From Colletes latitarsis (taxonomy: Eukaryota; Arthropoda; Insecta; Hymenoptera; Colletidae): a stretch of 64,000 nucleotides of DNA. The stretch lies in the NCBI RefSeq assembly GCF_051014445.1, contig NC_135141.1, positions 5,332,001 through 5,396,000 of the forward strand. Reading direction: 5' to 3'. Shown here one piece after another: positions 1 to 10,153 of the stretch. Each line of letters begins with the position of its first letter. Position 1 is the first letter of the stretch. The notes beneath the pieces were generated by a model. The model had not been told where the DNA came from, did no database searches, and saw nothing but the letters and a program-made list of their open reading frames with translations. The position numbers and the translations under genes were made by a program.

Positions 1-177
1 GGGAGGCCAGCCGGTCACAGGGTGGGGAGCAAGAAGTGCTCCCCCCCCTCCCGGAAGGAGAGGAAGAGGCGGGCTGCACCGGCTCCGGTGCCGAGGGCGG
101 TGGCATCGTCCTCCATGGAGGTGGACGGTGCTACGGGGACGGACGGCCGGGAGGAGGCTGGCGCGGCCATTAATTAA
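1..177 (+). pseudogene. C-terminal end of LINE ORF1 (B2), cut by window edge
   Basis: The reading frame ending in TAA at 175-177 matches the ORF1 tail of the complete B copies: the end of the third zinc knuckle, a basic KERKRR stretch, and a tail ending in Ala-Ile-Asn. ORF1 of this clade is a nucleic-acid-binding Gag-like protein that packages the element RNA. The stop codon overlaps the ORF2 start as TAATG. Only the last 58 or so codons are visible, so I cannot say whether the whole ORF1 was intact. Confidence 0.8.
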
Positions 178-3100
178 TGGCGCCCCGCCTCCTCCTCCAG
201 GCCAACCTCAACCACTGCCGCGCGGCACAGGATATGATGTCCCAAGTCCTCGCGGAGTGGGGGGTTGGCCTGGCTGTCGCCGCCGAGCCGTACCGCGTCC
301 CTGATCACCCTCATTGGGTGGGCGACGCGGACGGCTTGGTGGCGACGGTATGGGGAGGTGGCGACGTGTCCCCGCCGTTCTCCATGCTGGAGCGCGGTCG
401 GGGATTCGTCGCCGTGGACTGGGGGGGAGTCGCCGTGGTGGGGTGCTACATATCGCCTCGCAGCGGTCACGTCGCGTTCGAGCAGTACCTAGCCGAGGTC
501 GCGGCATGCGTGCAGCGCTGCGCGGCCCGGCCGGTGCTGGTCCTGGGAGACTTCAACGCCAAGTCGGTGGCGTGGGGGTCCCCCAGGACTTCCGTTCGCG
601 GCGGGATCCTGGGCGACTGGGCGGCGGGAGTCGACCTTCGGTTACTGAACCGGGGGTCGGAGCACACGTGTGTGCGGCGATATGGGGGGTCTATCGTGGA
701 TGTTGGATTCGCGACCCCCAACGCCGTGCGCATGGTGTCGGGATGGCACGTGGTTGCGGGGGCAGAGACACTCTCGGATCACCGGTATATCCGGATGGAG
801 GTCTCTGCCGCCGCGGGGGATGCATCCCGACACCACCGTCCGGGTGGTAACCCACCGCGCCGCTGGGCGCTTCGGCGCCTGGTCAAGGATGCCCTGATGG
901 CGGCTGCCCTCGCTGCAACTTGGCCGCAGAGGGCGGCCGAGTAGCCGAGTATAGAGGAGGAGGTCGCCCGGCTCGGGGGGATGGTCGCGAACATATGTGA
1001 CGCGGCGATGCCCCGGGTCGGGTGGGCTTCACCTCGCCGGGCGGTGTACTGGTGGTCGGCCGCGATCGCGGAAATGCGAGACGCGAGTGTCCGCGCCCGA
1101 CGCCAGTACACCCGCGCGCGCCGTCGTCTACGGAGAGACGATAGCGTGGCGCGAGCGAGGGCAGATGACCTGTATGAGGCATACCGCATGTCGCGGATGG
1201 CTCTGCAGGTCGCCATCAAACGGGCCAAGACCCGGGCATGGAAGGAGCTCCTCGAGACCCTTGATGACGACCCTTGGGGGCGCCCTTATAAGGTGGTGCT
1301 GAACAAGCTCCGCCCGTGGGCGCCCCCCGTCACCGAGGGTCTTGACCCCCGGCTGCTGGAGGGCGTGGTCAATGCTCTCTTCCCAATAGGGGAGATGGGA
1401 CCACGTCCTCCGGCAGAGGCGACGGCCCCGTTGGAGTGGGTGGCCGAGCCGGGGGTCACGCAGGGGGAGCTGGCCGCGGCCATCAGACGGCTCGGGGCGC
1501 GTAACACGGCCCCGGGTCCGGATGGTGTGCCTGGCCGGGTTTGGGTCTTGACCCACGGCATCCTTGGGGCCGACCTCAGGCGGTTGTTTAACCGATGCCT
1601 GAGGGACGGGCGATTCCCCCCCCCCCCCAGTTGGAAGGTGGCGAGGATGGTCCTCCTCCGGAAGGAGGGTCGGCCCGCGGAGTCTCCATCCGCATACCGG
1701 CCCATCTGTCTCCTCGACGAGGTGGGCAAGATCTTCGAGCGAGTGATTGCTGCGCGCCTCGTCGAACACCTGTAGCGGGGTGCTCCGGGCCTGGCCGACT
1801 GCCAGTACGGTTTCCGGGGGGGCCGGTCGACGGTCGACGCGATCAATCGGGTCAGGGTTCTCTCGGAGTCGGCCGTCTCCCGGGGAGGGGTGGCGTTGGC
1901 GGTATCGCTGGATATTGCCAACGCGTTTAACACCCTTCCCTGGGAGGAGATACGGAGGGGGCTCGAATATCATCGGGTACCCCCGTGTCTCAGGGCAGTC
2001 GTCGGGGATTATCTCCGTGGCAGGTGGATCGAGTATCCGGGCCGGGATGGTGATATGCGGAGGGAGGTCTACTGCGGGGTTCCGCAGGGGTCGGTCCTAG
2101 GGCCACTCCTGTGGAACATCGCGTACGACGCGGTGTTGCGGGCCGACCTCCCCGACGGCGTCAGTACCGTGTGTTACGCAGATGACACACTGGTGCTGGC
2201 CGTCGGGGCTCAGTGGGGGAGGGCCAAGCGCCTCGCCGAGGAGGGGGCGCAACGCGTCGTCGACCGGATCAGGGGGATGGGGATGACGGTGGCGGTCCAT
2301 AAGACCGTGGTGATAGCGTTCGATTCACCTCGGCAGGATCCACCACCCCCTCTGATCCGGGAGGATGGGGCTGATATCGAGGTGAAGCCCCGGATGAGGT
2401 ATCTGGGGCTGATCCTCGATAGCCACTGGCGCTTCGAGGAGCATTTCCGCTGCTTGGTTCCCCGGTTGGAGAGGATGGTCTCGGCTGTAGGCCGGATCCT
2501 CCCCAACCTGGGGGGCCCGGCGGGACGAGTTCGCCGCCTCTATGTGGCAATGGTTCAGTCGGTGGCCCTATACGGGGCCCCCGTCTGGGCGGACGACCTG
2601 GCGGCCTCCCGGCGCAGCATGACGATGCTGCGTCGGGTGCAGAGGCGGATGGCGCTGAGGGTCGTCCGCGGCTACCGGACCGTGTCGCATGAGGCGGCGA
2701 CGGTCCTTGCGGGGATGCCGCCCATGGATCTCCTCGCGCGGTCGCACGCGATGATGTATCGTCATCGTGTCGACCGTCGCGCGGGAGTTGGGGCGGTACC
2801 GGGAGAGCAGGAACCTGCTTGGGGCGATTTGAAACGCCAGGCCCGGCAGTTCGTGGTGCTCGCGTGGCAGGAGCGGTTGGCCCTGCCAACTGCGGGGCAC
2901 CGGACAGTCGGGGCTGTTCGGCCACCGCTGTGTGAGTGGCTGGACAGAGGCCATGGAAGCCTTACTTACCGGATGGCACAGGTATTTTCCGGGCATGGTA
3001 GCTTCGGAAGATACCTGTGCCGGATAGGGAAGGAGCCGACGGCGCGTTGCTGCCATTGTGACGCCGAGCAGGACACGGCTGATCATACCCTCCAGGTATG

Positions 3101-3365
3101 CCCAGCGTGGGAGGGGGAGCGCCGTGTCCTGGTCGGCGTCATAGGGCGGGATGTCTCGCTGCCGGGTGTGGCGCGCACCACACCCGGCAGCGAGAGGAAG
3201 TGGAGGGCCGTGGCCTCCTTCTGCGAGACCGTAATGCTGCAGAAGGAGGCCGCGGGAAGGGAGCGCGAGCTTCAGCGGTGCGCTGAGGCTCGCGCTTGTA
3301 TGGTGGCGCGAGGGCGTCGCCCGGGCGTCAGGCGTCGCGGGCGGCGGCCTTTGCGCGGCGGATGA
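177..3365 (+). pseudogene. LINE ORF2 polyprotein (endonuclease-reverse transcriptase), B2, two nonsense codons
   Basis: ORF2 of this clade nicks the target DNA and reverse-transcribes the element RNA from the nick. One frame runs from ATG 177 to the stop at 3363-3365, about 1,062 codons, broken only by TAG at 942-944 and TAG at 1773-1775. Visible parts in order: AP endonuclease (NLNHC, AEPY, LGDFNAK, LSDHRYI), reverse transcriptase (FGFRGGRS, SLDIANAF, GVPQGSVLGPLLWN, catalytic CYADDTL, RYLGLILDS), and a C-terminal CCHC knuckle (CHCDAEQDTADHTLQVC). A C run near 1616-1628 is 6 nt longer than in B1 and B3 and adds two prolines in frame. The two stops should abolish function. Confidence 0.92.
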
Positions 3366-3885
3366 CCCTGGCTGGGAGGGGGGCCTTGAGGGGAGCCTCC
3401 TCCCGCTAGGCGGCGATTGGTCGGACCGGCTGGGTTCGGCCCACGGGGAGGCACCCTCGGTGGCCTGGAGCGGCCATGAGCTCCCGGCCGCCGAGGGGTA
3501 GAAACGGGGTCGCAGGCGGTTGCGAGTTGGGGCTCGCAGCCCGCCACTAAATGCGGCCCCGGGATGGATCGCGGCGGGATGGAGTGGCCCCGTCCTGCCG
3601 CTATGAGACAGAGTGTCTACCGGGGGGAGCGTTTGTCCCCCCCGGGGATGGGCGCAAAGCGCGGGCACGGGGAGGATACCGGAAGAATGCTTCGAGCGAT
3701 TCCCGGTATCCTCCCAAATCGTGCGGAAGGGTCACCGTGGGGTTTTTAGTGGGTAGGTCCCGCGCCCGTCAGTCTACGGGCGCGGGGAATCCCACACAAC
3801 CCTCCCGCCTCTCCCCAAAGAGGTGAGAGGGAGTCTTTCGAAGATTTTCCCCACGACAAAAAAAAAAAAAAAAAAAAAAAAAAAA
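3366..3885 (+). other. 3'UTR and poly(A) tail of B2 LINE
   Basis: About 490 bp of GC-rich non-coding sequence follow the ORF2 stop. It contains the GGGAGGATACCGG / CCGGTATCCTCCC hairpin seen in all B copies, then the GGTCACCGTGGGGTTTTTAG box, then CCCACGAC and 28 A's (3858-3885). The long A-run joined to foreign sequence marks the target-primed insertion point. Confidence 0.85.
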
Positions 3886-4282
3886 CCGAGCAACGACTAT
3901 ACAGATCTTGAAGAAATTCCGGAGTAGAAGCTTCGTTCTTCATTTCCGCAAGCAACAAGACCCGGTCTGCAGGATGATTCCTCTTCAAATTCATATCTTG
4001 ATGTCCTTTAATCAGGAGTTTTCCTAGGATGAAATCCAGCTGGCAAGCATGCTTTCGGAGAAAGTTCGTTCCTAAAATGCATTCTTCAACCATTTCAATC
4101 AAAAGAAAGTCTTCCTCGGTTCGGAGGCTTCCAATGGTAACAGAGAAACGTCGTTTTCCTAGAATTTGTAACTTTCCACCGGAAACAGAGTAAATGTTAA
4201 TGTTTTCTTGTTCTCCCGCCGCGCAAGTCTTGTCATTCTTGTGAAATTTCATTAAGTTCACACTTGACCCGTGTCGATAACG
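3886..4282 (-). pseudogene. Gypsy-type aspartic protease region, frameshifted and truncated
   Basis: Retropepsin cleaves the Gag-Pol polyprotein. A catalytic Asp-Thr-Gly (context FVIDTG) is read on the - strand near 4265-4282. The frame then hits a stop within three codons, while the rest of the domain continues in another frame (4261 downward), including ILGTNFLRKHACQLDF, a usual retropepsin C-terminal signature. The change of frame falls inside the active-site loop, so the protease is dead. The downstream end is cut by the poly(A) of the B2 LINE at 3885/3886. Confidence 0.7.
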
Positions 4283-4390
4283 AACCGACTCCTCCTTCCC
4301 TCGACGGTTCCCTCGACGCTAGTCGATTCTTCTGACAAGTTTGTCTTCCTTACGACGGGGGTAGAAGAAAACGAAACCGGAGTCCCCTCT

Positions 4391-5509
4391 TTATGCCGAC
4401 TTCTTCAAGTTTCCCTTCTTCGAGGGGGCCGCTTCTCTCCTCCTCTTCTTCGGGCAATTCCGCTGTAAATGTCCCTTCTGCCCGCAGTTCCAGCACTCCG
4501 AGACCGGCTTCTCGGCAGTCCTCTTCTCCAACTTTCCCTTGGGAAAACAATTGACACCCTGAATGCAGTCCTTAACACGGCAAGGACCAGGGGCCACAGA
4601 CTCGACGGCATCAATCTCCAAGGCTCTGATCACAGCCGCCCTGAGAGTAGTGAAACCGCTCAGCCTCATCGTCCTCCTCATTTCCTCATTGGCCAGGGCG
4701 GAGACGAACTGAGAGGCGGCCAGCTTATCCCTGACTTCCATTGGGCAATCACAAAAGGAAGCCTGCGCCAACCTCTCAATCTTCGAAGCCAAATCAGAAA
4801 TCGACTCCCCCTTCCGTTGAGTATAATTTTGGAACTTCACGTAATTTAGATTCGCGAAATTCTTGGTTCCGAAACGGAACTCCAAAGCGGAAACTAAGAC
4901 ACCAAAATCGCAACACGACTCCTCGGAAAGGGTAGTCAAAAAACTCCGAGCGGGCCCCTCCAGACATGCGACCAAGGCCAAAGCCTTCCTTGGTGCATCC
5001 CATCTATTCGCTTTCGCAATCGCCTCGAATTGCACCCGGTACTCCTCCCAGCAAGATCTCCCATCAAACGCTGGTGGTTTCAGGACGTAACCCAGAAATC
5101 CACCAGTCGCTTCCAACGGAGGAGCCGACTGCGAAGTGGAAGGCATCGCGAGTCCAGCAACAACAGGATTATCCCTAACAAAATTATTAACAACGCTGGA
5201 CTCGTGATCCTCGCTACGGAACGCCGCGGCCGACAGGTTATCGATCACACTCTTAAAATTCTCCGACAGCACCTGATAACGGTCTTCCATGGCCCTTATC
5301 CTCCCTTCCACAGCAGCCTCCTTCGCCGAAGCAGCAGCCACCTTCGCGGCCTGCCTCTCTTCGGTTCGCTTCCGATCCTCTTCCCACCTGGACTCGAAAG
5401 TACTCTGCTGCTCCCGGAACTGCGCCGCGAGGCTCCTCTGCAGGGCCTCGAACAACAGTTCCAAGGAAGGAACGACCTCTCCCACCCCGGCGGTAGATCG
5501 GGTCGACAT
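4391..5509 (-). CDS. Gypsy-type Gag with one CCHC zinc knuckle
   Basis: This 372-codon frame starts at Met 5509 (MSTRSTAGVGEV). I prefer it to the upstream Met at 5575 because the latter lies inside the LTR. Residues about 15-90 are charged and alanine/glutamate-rich, a likely coiled coil. Residues about 130-270 resemble the retrotransposon gag capsid region (FDGRSCWEEYRVQFEAIAKANRWD). One knuckle, CWNCGQKGHLQRNC, lies near the end, followed by a basic tail. Gag would form the particle and bind the RNA. The frame itself is open, but the neighbouring protease is broken and the element is incomplete. Confidence 0.82.
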   Translation of the reverse strand: MSTRSTAGVGEVVPSLELLFEALQRSLAAQFREQQSTFESRWEEDRKRTEERQAAKVAAASAKEAAVEGRIRAMEDRYQVLSENFKSVIDNLSAAAFRSEDHESSVVNNFVRDNPVVAGLAMPSTSQSAPPLEATGGFLGYVLKPPAFDGRSCWEEYRVQFEAIAKANRWDAPRKALALVACLEGPARSFLTTLSEESCCDFGVLVSALEFRFGTKNFANLNYVKFQNYTQRKGESISDLASKIERLAQASFCDCPMEVRDKLAASQFVSALANEEMRRTMRLSGFTTLRAAVIRALEIDAVESVAPGPCRVKDCIQGVNCFPKGKLEKRTAEKPVSECWNCGQKGHLQRNCPKKRRREAAPSKKGNLKKSA

Positions 5510-5526
5510 CCCGCTTCTGGCACCAC
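5510..5526 (-). promoter_or_regulatory. Candidate primer-binding site of the Gypsy element
   Basis: Immediately inside the LTR the - strand reads GTGGTGCCAGAAGCGG. A TGG-initial sequence next to an LTR ending in CA is the usual place and form for a tRNA 3'-end primer-binding site. I cannot assign the tRNA. Confidence 0.4.
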
Positions 5527-5805
5527 TGTTGCGCCGGGGAGTATTACACGTTGATCGCCGCATATTATAACACAATTAAAATAGCACAACGTAACATAAA
5601 TAAGAACTTTATTAACAAGGATGCTTTTCGATACGTTTGTTCGCCACGAGATCTATCGCAGTTCTAATCTTCAAATCGTTGCCGGTTTCTCAGCAACCCG
5701 GAAGGCCACGGGATCACGCTTCCGCTCGTTCGTAGGGGCGGCTTCACATCGCTGCGGAACAGCCTTCACGTTGCCGCAACGATGCATCTTCAATCCGTCG
5801 AAACA
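5527..5805 (-). repeat. LTR of the Gypsy element (5' LTR)
   Basis: The 279-bp block on the - strand begins TGTTTCG and ends GCAACA, giving the canonical TG...CA termini. It is followed by the candidate primer-binding site and gag, and its outer edge abuts satellite at 5806. No second copy is present to confirm the edges, so they rest on the TG/CA ends and the satellite junction. Confidence 0.65.
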
Positions 5806-6506
5806 ATACGTTACTCTAACCAGAAAAAGCCCAGGTTCTGGCCAACAAGTATGCGAAGAATGCGAAAGTATGAGCCAGATGATTGCAAATACTTGACCTA
5901 ACCCAGACATAACCGGTGTTATCCTATAAAATATTAACTGAAACCAGGTTTAATTGAGTATTTCAGTGTGGTACCACATCAATACGTAATCCAAACCAGA
6001 AAAATCCCCGGATCTGGCCAACAAGTATGCGAAAAATGCGAAAGTATGAGCCAGATGAGGGCAAATACCAGACGTAACTCAGACCTAACCGGTGTTATCC
6101 GCTAAAATGTTGACAGCAACCAGGATAAAGTGACTGTTTATGTGAATGGGTCTTTGTGACGACCAACAGGAGGCTTACGGTGTGATAAGCATCAGGTACC
6201 TCGGGGTCGCTACGCCCCGTACTGCGGCCGACGATTGCCGGACACAGCCCCTGAGGGAAGGCCCAGGATCTGGCCAACAGGTATGCGAAAAATGCGAACG
6301 TATGAGCCAGATGTGGGCAAATACCAGACCTAACCCAGACCTAACTGGCGTTATCTTCTAAAATCTACATCGAAACCAGGTTTAATTGACTGTTTCAGTG
6401 TGGTACCACATTACTACGTGATGCAAACCAGAGAAAACCCAGGATCTGGCCAACAAATATGCGGAAAATGCGAAAGTACGACCCAGATGTGGGCAAATCC
6501 CAGACC
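5806..6506 (+). repeat. Telomere-motif satellite block (about four ~176-bp units)
   Basis: These are the same units as the main array at 13488-33386. They carry diverged forms of CCCAGACCTAA upstream of CCGG, and the ATCTGGCCAACAAGTATGCG segment. Two successive CCGG landmarks are 177 bp apart (5911, 6088). The next interval is about 80 bp longer because of the LINE fragment at 6140-6258. The right edge is the family A poly(A) at 6507. Confidence 0.9.
6140..6258 (-). mobile_element. 119-bp fragment of a LINE 5' end (family A-like)
   Basis: On the - strand this matches the first part of the A1 5'UTR: CCCTCAGGGGCTG, the GGGG...CCCC hairpin, the AGGTACCT palindrome, CCGTAAGCCTCCTGTTGGTCG and the start of the TTCACA stem. 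Satellite continues on both sides. The piece keeps the 5' terminus and lacks everything downstream, the opposite of the usual 5' truncation of LINEs. It replaces about 40 bp of the satellite unit. Confidence 0.75.
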
Positions 6507-6527
6507 TTTTTTTTTTTTTTTTTTTTT

Positions 6528-7036
6528 AACGTGGTGAAACCCTGATGGACATCCTGGCTCCCTGGGGGGAGGCCGGGGTGGTGCCGGACTCTTACCGGCT
6601 AAAACACCACGGTGACCGCCTGCGCCCTTTATCTGGGGAGAGTCCCGGAACCAAACTAGCGATACTACCGTGACTCTCCCCGTTGGCGCAACGCCCTATT
6701 ACGGGCCCTTCCCGGGGGAGGAGATGTGATCCTCCTCCCCCAATGGGGGGTAAACATAATTGATTGCCCCCCGGCGACGGCACGCGGTCACACGTGACGT
6801 CGCCCCCACTCGTGCCGTTGCTACTAGCCGCGACCGGGCCCCCACCCGATCGCGACCACGGCTGCGGGGCCGGCTGACATTGCCGCCCCGCTGGACGGGG
6901 CCCCTGCCACGGGCCCCCGGTCCGGTGATGGGCTGGGTGCGAGGGGGAATGAGGGAATAAAGTCCCTCACCTCGCACCACAAACACCATCACCGACCCCT
7001 TCGCGCTCCCCCAGTCTCGGGGAGCGGTGGAGGGTC
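6528..7036 (-). other. 3'UTR of family A LINE (A1)
   Basis: About 509 bp follow the ORF2 stop. A strong hairpin lies at 6635-6648 / 6668-6681 (one mismatch, 19-nt loop). About 17 nt further toward the 3' end comes the box read GGTCACCGTGGTGTTTTAG on the sense strand (6599-6617). Both parts recur in A2 and, with different stem bases, in family B. In TRAS/SART elements the 3'UTR is recognised by the element's own reverse transcriptase; that role here is inferred. Confidence 0.75.
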
Positions 7037-10000
7037 TTACGGTCGGCGTCGCCGCCTGCCCCCCACCTCCTCACGCGCACTTTCGGCGTCTTCCTTGGCG
7101 GCCATGACCTCCTCACAAAACAAGGCCATGGCCGCCCACGCCTCCTCACTGCCGACCATTGCACGAATGCCGGCCGGCAGCGAGAAGTCTTCTCCAATCG
7201 CTCTAATAAGGACACCGCGCTGCGCTGACCACGCCGGGCAAAACTCCAGCGTGTGCTGCGCGGTGTCCTCCCTTCCCCTACAATGATGGCACGCAGCCGT
7301 CGCCTCCCGCCCTATCCGATGCAGGTACCGACCGAAGCAACCGTGTCCGGTCAGTACCTGTGTTATGCGGTAGGTGGGCGTACCCCAGCTACGGCCCACC
7401 CAGGCGTAAAATACTGGGTGGACCGCCGCGGCAACGCGATCATCCCGCTGGTCTGGCTTGGATAGCCACACCAGCCACCGACTATAGACGCGTCGCCGCG
7501 CCTGGCTACGGGCCCTGGCGGCCTCCTCGCCGTGCGGGTCCACGCCCCGCTGGCGAAGGTCGCAGAGGCTTTGATAGACCTCTGCGTCCATTTTCGCCAG
7601 CAGGTGAAACGGTGCGGAACCCGCCAGCAAGGTGACGGCATTGTAGGAGATCGTGCGATATCCCCGCACGACTCTGATGGCGACCAACCTCTGCAAGCGG
7701 CGGAGTACGAACGTACCCCGCCGATTTGCCATCAGACCGCCGGCTATATTGGCGCGCCATAAAGCGCCATGGACCGGACGACTCCCAAATACAGCCGCCG
7801 TGCCGCCATGTTGGGCCCCCCGAGATTGGGCATTATGCTGCCTAACGCGGCCGCTGCCCTTTCAATACGGGGACCCAACCCTTCCAAATGATTCCCGAAC
7901 CGCCAGTAGCTGTCGAGGGTGAGGCCCAGATACTTCATCCGGCGCCCCACCGCGACTTGGGCTCCGCCCACCCGTAGAGACGCCTGGCGCGGCACCCCGC
8001 GATCACTGACGTTACACAGCCAGATGGCCTCGGTCTTCTGGGGTGCCACGCGGAACCCCAGGCTCTCTACTTCGGCAACGACTCGTGCCGTCCCTTCCTC
8101 CGCGAGGGCCACGGCCCTCCTCCACGTATCCCCGCCGGCTATCACCAGGGTGTCGTCGGCATAACAAACCAACGTCACGCCGACGGGGAGGTCTGCCCGC
8201 AGCACCGCATCATAGGCCAAGTTCCACAGAAGCGGCCCGAGGACCGACCCCTGTGGAACTCCGCGGTGCACCGCTCTCTGCTCCATCCCGTTCCGACCCG
8301 GATATTGGACTACCCTCCCCCGCAGATAATCCCCGATCAGTCGGCATAGATAGGCGGGCACCCGGTGGTACTGGAGTGCCCGACCTATCGCCCCCCAGGA
8401 CACGGTGTTAAAGGCGTTGGCTATGTCTAGTGATACTGCCAACGCCACACCTACCCGGGATATTGCCGATTCCGCCAGGGTCCGCACTTTGGCTATGGCG
8501 TCGACTGTGGAGCGGCCCCGGCGAAAGCCGAACTGTCGGTCGGCCAGATCGGGGCCGACGCGGGACTTGTGCTCCTCAAGCCGGGATACAATGACCCGCT
8601 CGTGGAGCTTTCCAGCCTCGTCCAATAGACAAATGGGTCGGAACGCGGATGGAGAATCCGCGGGCTTCCCTGGCTTGTGGAGGAGGACCAACCTCGCCAC
8701 TTTCCATACAGGGGGGAACTGGCCGGTCCGGAGGTAGGCGTCGAAAACGCGTATCAAGCCGGCCCCCAGAGCACCCACCGCTATAGCCCAGGCCCTGCCA
8801 GGTATGCCGTCCGGTCCTGGCGCCGTCTTCTTGGCAGCCATTCTCCGGACGGCCCTGGCCAGCTCCTCCTCGGAGACCCCCAGTTCGTCGGACCACCAAG
8901 GCGGGTGATCCGGCTGTGGCTCGGGGGGATGCAGAAACGCCTCTCCCCCAACGGGGAAGAGGACGCGCATAGTTTCCCCGAGCAGCTGGGGGTCGAGGCT
9001 CTCTGTGATCGGGGGCGCCCATGATCGCATCTCCCCTGCGACCATATGATAGGGGTGCCCCCATGGATTGGCATCCAGAGAGCCGAGGAGCTCCGTCCAT
9101 GCCTGGGCTTTCGCGGTCGCGATGGCCCGGCGGAGGGTTCTCCGCGCAATGGAAAATTCCCCGCGCAACCCCACCAACTCTGCCTCCGTCGCCCCGCGCC
9201 GTCTCCTGGCGCGGGTGTACCGGCGTCGGGCGACAACGCACCGAGTGCGTAAGTCCTCGATCTCGCCCGACCACCAGTACACGGACCCCCCGCGGCTCGG
9301 GGCGGTGGCCAGCGGCATGACTGCGTCACACAAGGACGTCATAGTCTCGCGGAACCAACGCGCCCCGGCAGAAGGATTGCCGAGGGTCTGGCGTGGCATC
9401 TCCTGCCATGCCACAACGGAGGTTGCCATCGCTAGGGCGTCCGGGTCCAGCCTCTTGGCGGACCAGCGTGGCGCCGGGTGTACTTCCCTGGCCGGTTGAC
9501 GGGGTCCATTTACGCCGGGGGTCGCGGATACGGTAAACGTTATATAGAGGTGGTCGCTTAACGTGGCCACCCTTCCGCAACCCTCCAGTCGGACACACGG
9601 CGCGCAATGGCGGGGCTCGCCAACGATATGTCGACGATCGACTCGCCCCGCGCGTGCACGCACGTGCTCACGGCCCCCTGATTCAAAACTACGAGGCCGT
9701 GACCCGCCGCCCATACGAGCATCGCGTCGCCCTTGACGGTCGTCCTGGGGCAGCCCCACGCTGCAGCGTGGGCATTGAAATCACCCAGGACGAGTACCCC
9801 TCTGGCGAGATGTGGGGAGATGCATCTCCCCACCTCGTCGAAGTACGCCTCAAAATCGCAGAAACCCATAGCGGGCGACGCGTAACACCCGGCAACCACA
9901 AATTCCCCCCACTTCACTGTCACAAATCCGTGGCCCCTCCCAACAACAGTGCACGGCGGCGTGCCGCGTCCATACTGCCATGTGATCGCCGAGACCCCGT

Positions 10001-10151
10001 TAAGGTCCCCCACCCAAGCGGGGTGTTTGGGGACACGATAGGGCTCGGCGATCACCGCTATCCCGATGTTCCACTGCCGGAGGGTTTGGAGCATGAGATC
10101 CTGGGCCCCCCGGCAGTGGTTCAAATTGACCTGGAGGTGGCGTTGAGACAT
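7037..10151 (-). pseudogene. LINE ORF2 (endonuclease-reverse transcriptase), family A copy A1, frameshifted
   Basis: ORF2 begins at Met 10151, overlapping the ORF1 stop as TAATG. The endonuclease opens with VNLNHCRGAQD and has AEPY and LGDFNAH. Its frame ends near 9558 and the domain continues in another frame with LSDHLYI, so there is a frameshift near 9570. The reverse transcriptase has FGFRRGRS, SLDIANAF, GVPQGSVLGPLLWN and the catalytic CYADDTL. A second lesion near 7740 stops that frame after ALYGAPI, and the C-terminal part (7732-7037) carries the CCHC knuckle CHHCRGREDTAQHTLEFC. About 1,037 codons in total, similar to B. The A2 copy at 34633 lacks the 7740 lesion. Confidence 0.9.
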
Positions 10152-10153
10152 TA
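10149..10153 (-). promoter_or_regulatory. UAAUG stop-start overlap between ORF1 and ORF2 (A1)
   Basis: The ORF1 stop TAA and the ORF2 ATG share one A. The same overlap occurs at 175-179, 38709-38713, 51776-51780, 58830-58834 and 60630-60634. For the Bombyx telomeric element SART1, a UAAUG overlap is reported to drive translation of ORF2 by termination-reinitiation; the same role here is inferred. Confidence 0.85.

Larger units (their letters stand above)
1..3885 (+). mobile_element. R1-clade non-LTR retrotransposon, subfamily B2, 5' part outside window
   Basis: This is a + strand LINE with the end of ORF1, all of ORF2, a 3'UTR and a 28-nt poly(A). It is clearly related to the B copies at 34986-40971 and 49512-55502 but differs at many scattered positions. 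It shares an expanded C run in ORF2 (near 1616-1628) with the fragment at 55675-56421, so I call the two B2. The poly(A) abuts the Gypsy protease region at 3886, so B2 entered an existing Gypsy copy. The left flank and target duplication lie outside the window. Confidence 0.9.
3886..5805 (-). mobile_element. Ty3/Gypsy-type LTR retrotransposon fragment (LTR, gag, protease)
   Basis: On the - strand the order is LTR (5805-5527), short leader with a possible primer-binding site, gag, then protease, cut at 3886 by the B2 LINE insertion. The Gag zinc knuckle and a retropepsin-like region place it among Gypsy-like elements. The outer LTR edge at 5805/5806 joins telomeric satellite directly, so the element probably inserted into the satellite. 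Reverse transcriptase, integrase and the second LTR are not in this part of the window. Confidence 0.8.

Noticed and set aside
6507..6527. Poly-T tracts (also 33387-33415 and 34986-35013) as simple repeats or terminators
   Set aside because: Each is the complement of a LINE poly(A) tail, next to a recognisable 3'UTR.
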